Shown here piece by piece: positions 25,864 to 36,174 of a stretch of 64,000 nt of DNA (positions are counted from its first letter, which is position 1; every line of letters starts with the position of its first letter). The position numbers and the translations under genes were made by a program. The notes below the pieces were generated by a model that did no database searches, was not told the DNA's origin, and saw only the letters and a list, made by a program, of their open reading frames with translations. The stretch is from Sparassis latifolia (Eukaryota; Basidiomycota; Agaricomycetes; Polyporales; Sparassidaceae): positions 806,001 through 870,000 of the forward strand of contig CM031552.1 in assembly GCA_018466975.1 (NCBI GenBank). The letters are read 5' to 3'.

Positions 25864-28800
25864 ATGCCGGCGAGATTTGTAATTTTGACGGAGCATCAGC
25901 CCATACTCTCTGAGAAGCTGCGGTCTTATGACACGGCAGATGCCAAGGGACGCAAGACTCTGGTTCAGAGCTTGCGCCAGAAGCTGAAGACACAGTTTGT
26001 CGACACGTCAAATTATGACGACATCATTGTGGAAACTGTGAGCAGTGTTTCATGTCTGTGAGGTCCCCACTAACTCTCACCGCAGAAAATTTGAGAGTGG
26101 CTCAATAACACGCCCACCATGCGCAGGAGAAAGCGACGAAAAAGTGTATGCATGTTTCTGGCAAGCCCAATGCCTTCAAGGTGTGGGATGCGCTGGAGAG
26201 GGACAAGGTGACTGAGGCCGCACGAGCACTCGCCGCAGATAAGGGTTGCAATGTCTCCAAGGTGTGGAGAGTCGCACGGAGTGCCGAATGGGCAAAACTG
26301 TCCGAGGAGGAGCAGAAGGTGTATGAGGAAAAGGCGGAAAGTTGGCGCAATGGCACTCTGGATGATAAGACGAAAATGAAGTGCGTACCTCCTGTCACGT
26401 AGCATAAGGCAAATCCTGACCTAAGACAGGCTGAGGGAGCAGCGAATGATGCAATATCTGAAGAAGTTCGCCAAGACTATGTGGGACACCATGGGCATTC
26501 GCATGGCATTCATGCTAGCATATCCGAAGGAAGCGGGGAGTCTGAAGGTAGAGATGTGAGCGTAGACCATCCGACTGTCGCCATCTGCTAACCCCCGAGT
26601 GAAGGGTGGAGGTCAACCACGCCATCACCAATGGAACTCCATTCGGGGCCTATCCTGGGTGGCTGCGTGCTTACCAGCCTCTAGCAAAGGTGTTCTCTGA
26701 GTGGGCCAAAGGCGAATACGGTAAGAAGACCTCAGTTGCATTGTCGCTGGCACACTGACCTGATTCCTTAGGTGTGACTGAGACTACGGTGATGGTGAAG
26801 AAGACACCTGCTGATTGCATGCGGGCCATGGACAAGATTCAGTTGACAGCCAACGGTTTTCCTCTGCTCCCATCGGTGCCCGAAGGTATGGCGGAAGCAC
26901 CTCTCAAGGTGATGAAGGTACAAGTTCGAGACTTCATGAATCATCACTACGGTATGACACTCCCACTGGGTGTTGAGAGATGCTGACCAGTTTACAGCAT
27001 TGGCGAAGGGTGTTCGGAACTGCAAGTCGCCATGGACGAAGCTGAACAGCATAGACGACATCAATGAGGTTATTCCAGCAGAGATGCTACCTGAGAACTT
27101 CCAGTGGATCGATCCCTCAAAGATGACAAGTGTTCCCGTTCGTGCCCTCCTCGACCACTGGCGGGCACGCCAAGAGGAACATGGACCTGAGCAGACCATG
27201 CGATTCACCCAGTACTTCGACAAGGATGGCGAAGCTGCTCCCGCCAAGTATGATCCTCTTCCACCACTTGACGGATCAGCACAGGCATTAGAAGAAGGAT
27301 CTGAACATGAGGTCCAAGAAGCACTCACACCGAAGAAGGCGGGGAAGGCGAAGAAGAAGGGTAAACCTGTGCGCAAGGTCACGGGAAAGGCGGCATCGAA
27401 GGCGACAAAGGGCAAAGCGGCCCCTGGCGGAGCCAAAGGCGGTGGGCGTAAACGCAAGACGAAAGATGCATACGACTCGGAAGATGATGCCAGAAGCAGC
27501 CAAGACTCTGATCGGAGTTCGCCAGATATACCCAGCATGGCTTCCGAAGAAGATACAGCCAGCGATGAAGATTCAGGGGATGGCGAGAGCGTGATTGCGA
27601 ATAAAGCGAAGGGCAAGGCAGTCGCCACCACCAATGGACGTAAGGCTAACAATGGTGGTGCACCTCAAGTGAGTGGTAGCGGCGGTGCCAAGACGAAGGC
27701 AAAGCGAGGTCTCCAAGACCTTCCTCTGGGCGAACTGCACAGATTTGACACAGAGGAGACCGATGAAGCATGGAGTGAACTGGAGCCCAGTACAAAGGAG
27801 CTCAGGCTTGAGCTTCAAGGCCGAGCCCCGCGTCTCACTGGCGGGAGTACTGTGGGGAGTACTGTGCCCCACCTCGTGAAAAGGAGAGACGTGTTTCTCG
27901 CCACCCTTTCCGTCGAACTGCGATACCAGGATATGCTGAAGGAAGTCAAGATTGCGACTGTGGTGAGCTCCTTTTGTGGGGATTCATAGCCACTATTGAT
28001 CATCCGTCATATAGCCCCAGGTGTATCGTTTCGCCAGGTATGATCCGATTCCCTGGAGCGAATGGTCGTATGGCCAGCACTACCTCCCGCCGTCATTTCA
28101 TGCAGTGGACAACTTTGACATCGTCGAGAACTGGTTGGGCGACAAACCATGGCTGACAAAATATCGGTTCTTACATCCACAGGGCGTACAACAATCTGCA
28201 CTCGTGATTGGTATGGCGCTGAGGGACCTCACACGATCTCAGTTCATTGAGGAGGGCGAACCGACCAACCTTCCCAACTATGTGGTGAACTCGGCGATCT
28301 CATTTGACGCAGTAGAGCAGCTGCTTCGCTGTTGCGAGATCATTACCTTGGACATGGTGGAAGGGAACGTCACCCATGCCATGGTGAAGCCAGTGAGCAA
28401 GCCTGCCATATGCGGTGCCCCACAAGGTGGCGATGGCCTTGGGGGCCAGGAGGAGCAGGAAGGTGATGCCTCTGCAAGAACTCACGATGGCGCTGCTACT
28501 GCTGCCAAAGTTCACAAGGCTCACCAGCCTGCCCCCATGGCTGACAAACCAATCATTCCAAGTGGAGGAGACGAAGGGCCGAGCCAGGAGACCAGTGGTG
28601 GGGCCTCTGACGATGGCAAAGAGGACAATGCACACTTGTCTGTACCTAGCAGTGGTGCTGAACGACCGCCACCGCCTCCGTTTATACCTAAGACGAGGAA
28701 GGCCACAGCCACGGAAGACCGTCCATCAGGTCAAGCCAAAGCGCTCCAGGGAAGGTCGATCACTGATGCCCTTCAGAGTAATATCCTCGACAGGATCACT

Positions 28801-29229
28801 CGCAGTCAGCGTCAAGCGATGGATGAGTCGCCCGCCAAGAATACCCACAGTCAGCATCCACTAGGAGCTGTGAAAGATTTGAAGAAGCTTCCTGATCCAA
28901 AGCGGAAACGTCAACCAGCACGTCCCGAGCCCGATGGCGAAGACAGCTCTGGCGAAGACAATCCGCCACCTCGGAAGCGTGGACGTGGTACTCGGGACGA
29001 GTTGGTAGTGGCCTCGCCGAGGAAGAAGAATGCGAGGGCCGAGGACTCGGATGATGGTGACAAGCCTCCCGCAAAGCGAAGACGAGCTCTGCCTCAGACC
29101 CCGGAGGTCAAGGACAAGGGAGAAACCAAGCTGAAGCCGGTCCGTCTGGGGAAAGCAGCCGCCAAAGTGAAAGAGAGTGGCCAAGTTGGCGCAGGTCGCA
29201 AGACCCGCAGTGGCGGCACCAGACCTTGA
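25864..29229 (+). pseudogene. KDZ-element accessory protein with HMG-like segment and basic tails
   Basis: Predicted exons: 25864-26037, about 26086-26380, 26431-26557, about 26605-26720, 26772-26951, 26998-27962 and 28021-29229. The N-terminal part holds an HMG-box-like stretch (NVSKVWRVARSAEWAKLSEE and on to KVYEEKAESW). A globular middle follows (MLPENFQWIDPSKMTSVPV). Then comes a long Lys/Gly-rich linker, a second globular block (HYLPPSFHAVDNFDIVENW) and a charged C-terminus with AT-hook-like PRKRGRGTRD. A TGA at 26092-26094 replaces a probable Arg codon and a 1 nt frame change follows near 26115, so this copy is damaged at its 5' end. The pattern suggests a DNA-binding helper; its true role is unknown. 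Confidence 0.6.
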
Positions 29230-29445
29230 CAATATAACTCCAGTTCAAAGTAGACTCGTAGGCTTTCACATTGTTTAATGTGACCCATAGATCTACATAG
29301 GTAAAGCCATGGAGATGGTGGCAATGGCGAGGAGAGTTGGCGAGAACTTCAGCAGGCATTCAGTTGACTTGGAGTGGCAGTGGCGAATCGAGTGCATGGA
29401 GATTCCATGCTAGGTTAAAAAGCATGTATATCAATACTCTAATGA

Positions 29446-32400
29446 CTACACATTGTGGCTATCTGGGCAAAAGGCGGTGAAGACCATGGTGGAGTCGACC
29501 TTCTCTCGGAATGCGTCCAGAGACTTTGCCACCAGCGAGGTTTCCTCTCTCGCCGTCGCCACCTCCTTCCCCACCTTCTTCGCTTCATCCAAAGCGGACG
29601 TCGCCACCGCCATCGAATCCTCTTTGGCGAGCACCAATTCCATCTCCAGCTTGCTCGCTTGAGCGATCGCCTCTGCCGCCGAAGACCTGAGCTCCTTCTC
29701 CATGCTGTCTGACCGCGCTGCCTGGAGCTCCATCGAATGACGGAGGTCGGCCAATTCACCCTGCAGCTTGTCGACGTCCGCTTGGCTCACCATCTGGTTC
29801 GCGCCTTGCTCCAACCTGTTGACCTTCTCCTTGAGCTCTGGCAGGCAATGTCGCTTGGCAACGAGGTCCGCCACCGCCAACTTCACGCTCTCCTGAAGCT
29901 CGATGGTGACCAGCCTGCGAAACTCCTCCATGGCCAACTTGACCTCTTCGCGAATGCTCCGGGCATTTTCTTGAAATGTGGATGGCGGGTTGATTCGCTG
30001 GAGTGCCGCTGTGATCTCTGCCTTGACGGTGTTGAGGTCCGCCATCCTCTCCTGGAATTGGACTTCCATCCCGTCCTTGTGCACCAGGAACTCCTGTCGC
30101 AACTCGGCACAATTCGCGCAGTCATCGTTGGATGACTGCGAGGTTTCTTCGCCACTGGGGGTGTCGCCTTCGTTCACTGGAGCGGGACTTCCTGTAGACA
30201 CTCGCTGGACGTCACGCAAGTGGGGTGCTGTATCCCTGGTCAGCGCTGCATGGATTCGAAGCTGTGGCGGGCGCACTTACCCTTGCTGGTCGGAGGCACT
30301 GCTCTGAGGCAGTTCGCCTTCGCATCCCTTTTCGCCTCCGCCTCCTTCTTCGCTGCCTTGCGGTCCAGTGGGGTGCCCCTCTTAGCTGGCCTTCGCCCTT
30401 CATCGAGATGTCCTGCCTTCGCCAATGTGGAGGACTTCGCTCCCTTCGATGCCTTGGATATCTCCAGGGAGGGCGTCACCTCCTGTGCCACCTCGGCAGC
30501 TCCTGCGCTCGTCTCGTGGGGCATCAGCAGCGAACGCCGCTGATTGTCGTGTGGCCGCTCCAAGGACGCGCGCTGTTTCATGGTTACATCGACTCCAGCT
30601 GCGACAAGATGTCCTGCTTACCTCATCCTCTGCCACCTCTGCCTGATACTCTGGCGCATCCTCTGGTTCATCGGCGACTGGTGTCAGCATGCGCTTGCTG
30701 CTGCTAGCTTGCGGCGGAGCAGCTGGCCCTGTTTGGAAGGCCATAGCCCGCACCGCCTCCATTGCCAGCCTGGCGGCTTCCTCCATGCCATCACCTTCCG
30801 CCAGAGGCATCTTGGCTGCTGCCTTCGGAGCACTCGCCTTCGCCTTCCTGGTGATCACGGGCACCATTGGGCCCGAGCGACCTCCCATCGCCACCCTTGT
30901 TGTCTGCCCGCCCTCCTTCGCAACAGACTTGGCAGGCGGGACCTCATCCGGCTCACGTACTGAGGTCCTGGTGACCTCGCCACCATCTTGCACACCTGAG
31001 TTTTGGCTCCTCACCGGCTTTGCCTTGGGTCCTGATTTCTTACCTTCGCCAGGTTTGGTGACCGCACCAGACTTGGCAGGCACGCCAGACTTGGAGACCT
31101 CGCCAGAGTTGGCGACCTCGCCGGAGTTGGACAGAGCCACAGCTCCAGTGGCGGTGGCGGACTTGGTGGTGCGCTTGGACTTCGACGATTTCTCCACCGA
31201 GGCCTCGCCTTCAGCGTTGGCTTCATAGGGCGTGACGGTCGCCTTCTGCTTCGTCGCCTCGACCTCCTCGCCACCCTTGACCATGGAGCTGGATGCTGCA
31301 GCATTGCACGTCTTGGTCTTCTTCGGCGGCTTGCGCTTCGACGCTCCCATGACCATGGGTTCTGCACCATCGGGCTCATCGGAGTCGACCTTGACGTCGT
31401 ATGGAGGTGGCGACGTGGGCAGTGGCTTGCCCTCTACCACCAGCGCTGCGCACATCTCTTGGAACTCACGCTGTGCGGTGTGTGAGTTTCCTCGCAGGGG
31501 CACGCCGTCCGTGTTCCTCGGCGCGATGCTGCAACTGACGCCTCGTGCTGCACATTCGAGGCAGCGACTGAAGTTGGCGGTGTTGAGCTTGCATGGCCAC
31601 TCTTTCTCCTGGCAGCCAACGCAAGGGACGAGCTGCAGGAACATTAGCACAGGTCAATGTCTCACAAGATCGTTACTCACCGAATCTGTTGCATGTGCCC
31701 ACATGAAGTCAGACACGCGGGTGGATGTCTTTTTCCACATGTCCTTCTGCGACACCGTCACCTTCACCTTCGCCTTCGCCGATGCCTTACCCTTCGCCGT
31801 CGCCTTTGCCTTCCCCTTCGCCTTTGCCTTCAGTGCGACATGAGGCGTCGCCATCATCCTCGTTGTCTGTTTGACAGGTTTGGCAGGGGCGTTCGTCTTC
31901 ACAACACCGTCGTTAGAGTCCCCTGCGGTCTTGGCGGGTAGATTGGAAGGTGGTGCCGGAGTCTCATCTTCGCTTTCAATGAACTCCTTGCTCTTGTATT
32001 CCTTCGTCGCACGCTTCTTCTTTGGCGGCTTGACGGTCGGTACTTCCTTTTCATCGCTTGACTCCTTCGCCTTCCTCTTCCCGCTCTTCTTCGTGCTCAC
32101 CTTCGAGCCCTCCACCTCGGTCTGCGCCATCCTCTTCTGCGCATGCTGCGCTCGGCCAGAGGTGGTCGGGGCCTCGCCTTTCTCCTTTGCGACCTCGATC
32201 GGCTTCATCCACTTCGCCTTCGGAGCTGCCTCCTCATTCTCACTCTCCTCACTCGACTCTGTGATGACCGCCTTGCGCTTTCGGAGTAATGGGGCAGCTG
32301 GCGAGATCGATATTGGTCTGGCAGTTGGCGGAGGGGGCGACGCCGCATCGACCTCGATGGATTCGGGCTGGCCTGCACCCGGCACGTCTTCCGCCATCTC

Positions 32401-33223
32401 ATCGTCGTCATCTTTGTCGGCATCGTCGTCCTCGTCACTGTCGGCATCGTCGTTGTCCTCGCCCTCCTGCTCCTCTCCCTCTCCCTCTCCCTCTCCCCCA
32501 TCCTCTTCCTCGCTCATCGCATGCGCCGCCTTCCCCTGCGCCTTCTCCTTGCTCTTGCCCTTTCCCTTGTCCTCCCCCGCCTCCACGTGGACGATACGCT
32601 CACCCACCATGCCTGTCCCGACGTCGTTGTCAGCTCTCTCCTTGCCTTTCCCCTTGGTGACGAGGTCCCCGGTAGCCAGGTCCTCCTCGCCATGTCCCTG
32701 GGTGTCGTCATCGGCTGGCACATTGCCCCAGCCCTCTGCTGGCATACTCTTCACCGGTGGCAGCTTGCAATATGGATCTGGTGCAGTCAGTGTGTCGCTC
32801 GACGCCTCACAACGCTTGTGACTCACCTTCAGTCCACCACTGCCTTCCCAGGTCCTCACACTCCCCATACTCGTGCACAGCCAGAGGGTACCTCTTGTAT
32901 ATCCTCTCGTCGTCGTTCGATATGTGGTCCAGCCGCGCCAGGGCCTTCTGCTGGTATGCCCGGGTGAATTCCAGCAACGCACTGATGACGATGCCAGGCA
33001 TCCTCAACGACTTCAAGGGCTGCGGGAAACTCTTTTCAAGCCGACTCTGTGTGGCATATTCGGTGAGGGTATGCCAGACCTGCGACCGATGACTTACCAC
33101 TTCGAGGTAAATCCTCGCCTCCCAGTCCGAATAGCGAGGGTCGTCCTGGTGAGGCGCCGCTGCAACAATGGCCGTCAGTCACGCGGCCTGCAGAACATAG
33201 TTGGGGTCGATATCCAGAGTCAT
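29446..33223 (-). pseudogene. KDZ-element accessory protein: Cys cluster and coiled coil
   Basis: The start is ATG at 33223 (MTLDIDPNYVLQAA), followed by TGA at 33179-33181 where the frame continues LTAIVAAAPHQDDPRYSDW, a likely CGA to TGA change. A helical region with RQWWTE leads by an intron to a long low-complexity acidic/Lys part (32800-31680). A C6-like cluster follows after an intron: CVGCQEKEWPC, then CLECAARGVSC (31640-31540). More Pro/Lys-rich sequence follows, then introns near 30550 and 30240-30280, and finally a coiled coil of about 200 residues (30180-29450) ending CPDSHNV. The Cys spacing resembles, but does not match, the fungal Zn2Cys6 fold. A frame change near 32760 is possible. 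The role is unknown; it may be a DNA-binding partner of the transposase. Confidence 0.6.
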
Positions 33224-33592
33224 GGCGAGCTTGGCAGAAGAAAGCGTGAGGGTGTTTCAAAAGCAGAGGTTGCAGTACAGCGGAGGCGGAGCAGATGACG
33301 CTATGAGCTGGCAGACGCGATCTGCACCAAGTTCAACTTCACACGCCACGCGACCACGTGCTTTGCACGTGATCGCTGGACTTGCGCGATTTCTCAAGTC
33401 TCTCAAGGTCAGTGTGACCTGCCGCAAGTTCTCATGGCTCCCAACAGTAAGTTCTATTGCTCTCCTTGTGGAATCTGACTCCTTTGTGATGTTATCTGAC
33501 CTTTCTATGTCATATCAATCCCCTTTCTACAACTGATCTCCCGTGATCCAGGACTGATCGAAGACTTGTCTGCTCGCCACAATCTACCTGCC

Positions 33593-34991
33593 ATGGCCAG
33601 TGACACGGAACCTCCTGACACGCTGGACATTACGATGGGCGAGTCGGATGAGGAGGATAGTATCGCTGAGCCCCGTCGTCCACTCATTTCGGATCTCCTT
33701 GACTCTCCTGGATCTGCCCAGATCTCCTTGCCTCTCCACTCTGCTTCTCAGACACCCCTCACGCCCCGCCACACTACCCCGTCCCTGGCGGCTCCATTTG
33801 CGCCATCCAACTCGCCACATGAGCATCTTCACTGCCACGCCTCACCAAAGGTACAGGCGTCATCTGGATCTGTGGCGCCTGTGGAGGGAAGTCGCGCACT
33901 TATTCCTGATCCTCTGGCGCCAGCTTGGGATGAAAGTCGTGGCAGTTCGCCAATCCATAGGCGTGCACTCATCTCAGATTCCACCCCCACTGTGCCCGGT
34001 GGAATGTTCGACTTCGACACTCCTGGCATCTCGCCAATCCCTCGATGCGCCCTGTTGGAAGCTACTCCCCTTCCTCCACCAGCTCACACTTTCGACTTTC
34101 GCACTCCTGACACCTCCCAACTCCCTCGACGATCACTCATCGCTGAGCCCCTTGATGCTACGCCACATACATCCATCCACTTCGATAGTCAAGCAAGTAC
34201 GCCGATGGCGAGGGGCATGCTGGTGGATGAGACACTTGACACAGAACCAGTGCCGAAACTGCTGAACTTTGACAATAGTCCTCCCGTCACGCCAGGACGA
34301 TGGCGAGCTCTGGTGATAGACAGCCCTGGCGCGACGCCTGTGCGTAGCCAGGTCCAGTGGCTAAATAGTCCCAGCACTTCGCCTCCAAAGAGGCGGCCTT
34401 TGTTGGACGATGTTTTAAGTCCACCGCCTCCGCCATCGGCGCCCTCTCACTCGCCAGCTCGCACTTTCGATGACAGCAATTTCCGCCATGATGCACCTGT
34501 CATTCACTATATGAAAGGCAGCATCGAGCTAGTCACTGTTACTTCCAGGATGCCAATTCTGGCAGCACTTCCAGATGAGCTGCCGATCCATTGTCCCACC
34601 CATTGGGAACAGGTTCCAGGCTTATTCCCAGATACCACACAGCTGCTGCCAATGGCAGTCCCTGGAGAGACGAATGCCGCTTCTGGCTCACAAGTGGCCC
34701 GCCTCGGTAGATCGTTTGCGCAGATCGCAGCAGAGGCAGACAGTTCCAGTGAGTACATCCCTGGCAACCTTCAGTCTGATGTTGACCTTATTCATAGCGG
34801 ACGATGACGAAGGTGATAGCTTTGCGGTTAGTCGTTGTTGCGCCATGTTGCGGGAGCGCATTGTACGTCTTCAGCGTGAGCTCAACCTCACTGAGGATAT
34901 GCACGTTGCGAACCTCAATGCCAGCTCGACCGTGTTCCAAATGGGGTACATTCTGAGGGACATTCGTGGCGAGGCGTATCGCAGCAACTGA
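33593..34991 (+). CDS. Pro/Ser-rich protein with an eightfold short motif
   Basis: Exons are 33593-34750 and 34798-34991; the intron (GTGAGT to ATAG) keeps the frame. The ATG at 33593 begins MASDTEPPDTLDITMGESDE. Residues 20-300 repeat a motif of the form R-R/A-x-L-I/L-x-D/E followed by a Pro/Ser/Thr spacer with an FD(F)DTP-type stretch: RRPLISDLLD, SRALIPDPLA, HRRALISDST, PRCALLEATP, PRRSLIAEPL, ARGMLVDETL, WRALVIDSPG and KRRPLLDDVL. The second exon is helical and basic (MLRERIVRLQRELNLTEDMH), possibly a short coiled coil. Unlike its neighbours no stop or frame break is seen. No family is recognised. It lies between the Cys-cluster gene (divergent) and the right subterminal repeats. Confidence 0.6.
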
Positions 34992-36092
34992 ACTAGTGTC
35001 TTTGAGCGTTCTGGTGTTAGCAATATATGACCACTATGTAACAGCTTGTATACCAGTACAAAATGGATACATTCACTTCTGCATCACTAAGCTCTAAAGC
35101 CCATCGCTCCTCCAGTGTACTCTTGAGATGGGCGGACTGCGCTCGCCATCACCAAGGCATGTTGTTGCCAGCAACTGGCCCATCGCCAAAGGACCTGAGT
35201 GAAAGCTTCACTGCATGGGAATATCGCTCTGCCAGCAAAGGGCCCACTGCCAAAGGTCAGAGGGTTGGCCATCGCCAAGCCGTGTTTTCGCCACCAATTG
35301 GCCCTCCGCCATGAGTGCTGGTGAGTGATGGGCCCACCGGCAAAAGTCAGAGGATTGGCGATCACCAGAGCACGTCATCACCACCAATGCGCCCGGAAAC
35401 TGCAGGGCTGTATGTGACAATGGGCCCATTGGTGGCGATGACATATCCTGGTGATTGTCAACCCACTGGCCTTTGGCGGTGGGCCGATTGCTGGCGATAA
35501 CATGCTCTGGCGTTGGCCAACCCACTGGCTTTTGGCGGTGGGCCGATTGCTGGCGGAAACATGTCCTGGCGATGACCTATCCCATGGGTGCTTGCAGTAA
35601 GGCCCTCACTGAGGGTGCTTTGGCGATGGGCCGACTGCTGGCGATAACATGCTCTGGCAATCGTCAACCCTCTAACCTTTGGCGGTGGGCCCATCCTTCA
35701 GGTTACACTCTGGGCGATCGGCCCACTGCTCATTCGTCATACTTTGGCGGTGGGCCGATTGCTCAGACAAACATGCTCTGGCCATGGCCAACACTCTGAC
35801 CTTTGGCGGTGGGCCCATCCGTCATCTTACACTCGTGGCGATGGGCCCACTGCTCATTGATCATACTTTGGCAGTGGGCCCATTGATGGTGATAACATGC
35901 TCTGGCGTCGGCCCACCCTCTGACCTGTGGCGGTGGGCCCATTGCTTAACGGTTACAACACTGTAATACGCCCTGCTAGTGGGCCGAGCACTGGGATAAG
36001 AACACTAGCGGTGGGCCCACTGCTAGTATCCCACACATGAAAGATATGGGCCCACTGCTGGTAGAGGTCAACATGGTGACAATGGGCTGACA
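34992..36092. repeat. Right subterminal repeats of the inner element
   Basis: From about 35060 to 36090 irregular units contain TTTGGCGGTGGGCC(C/G)ATTG and CTGGCGATAACATGCTCTGG. The core GGCGGTGGGCC is the complement of the GGCCCACCGCC core in the left array, so the two ends are inverted relative to each other. The units are less regular than the left 32 bp array. Frames across this stretch are not genes. Confidence 0.85.
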
Positions 36093-36167
36093 TCCGCTGG
36101 CTGTCCAGTTCATGACAATGTCAGGGTAAATGGGAGTTCAGTTCAGGTAACATGACTGAAAGGTGTG
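36093..36167 (-). repeat. Right terminal inverted repeat of the inner element
   Basis: Complement of 15998-16072, ending ...AACATGACTGAAAGGTGTG at 36167, immediately before the second CTGGCAG. Confidence 0.9.
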
Positions 36168-36174
36168 CTGGCAG

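Larger units (their letters stand above)
15998..36167 (-). mobile_element. Inner KDZ transposon, 20.2 kb, carrying a TET/JBP gene
   Basis: It is flanked by CTGGCAG at 15991-15997 and 36168-36174 (7 bp direct repeat, eighth base differs). Its ends are inverted repeats of about 75 bp with roughly 90 percent identity, starting CAGCCC/CACACC and sharing TTCAGTCATGTT and CTCCCATTTACCCTGAC. Subterminal arrays follow at both ends. The content is a CxC2-KDZ transposase (-), TET/JBP dioxygenase (-), HMG-like basic gene (+), Cys-cluster/coiled-coil gene (-) and Pro-rich repeat gene (+). It is inserted in a transposase exon of the outer element. It carries frameshifts and stops, so it is probably inactive. 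Confidence 0.9.

Noticed and set aside
31232..32821. Long plus-strand frames rich in Ser/Ala/Phe and Pro/Arg
   Set aside because: They are antisense to the low-complexity Lys/Glu-rich coding sequence of the minus-strand accessory gene.
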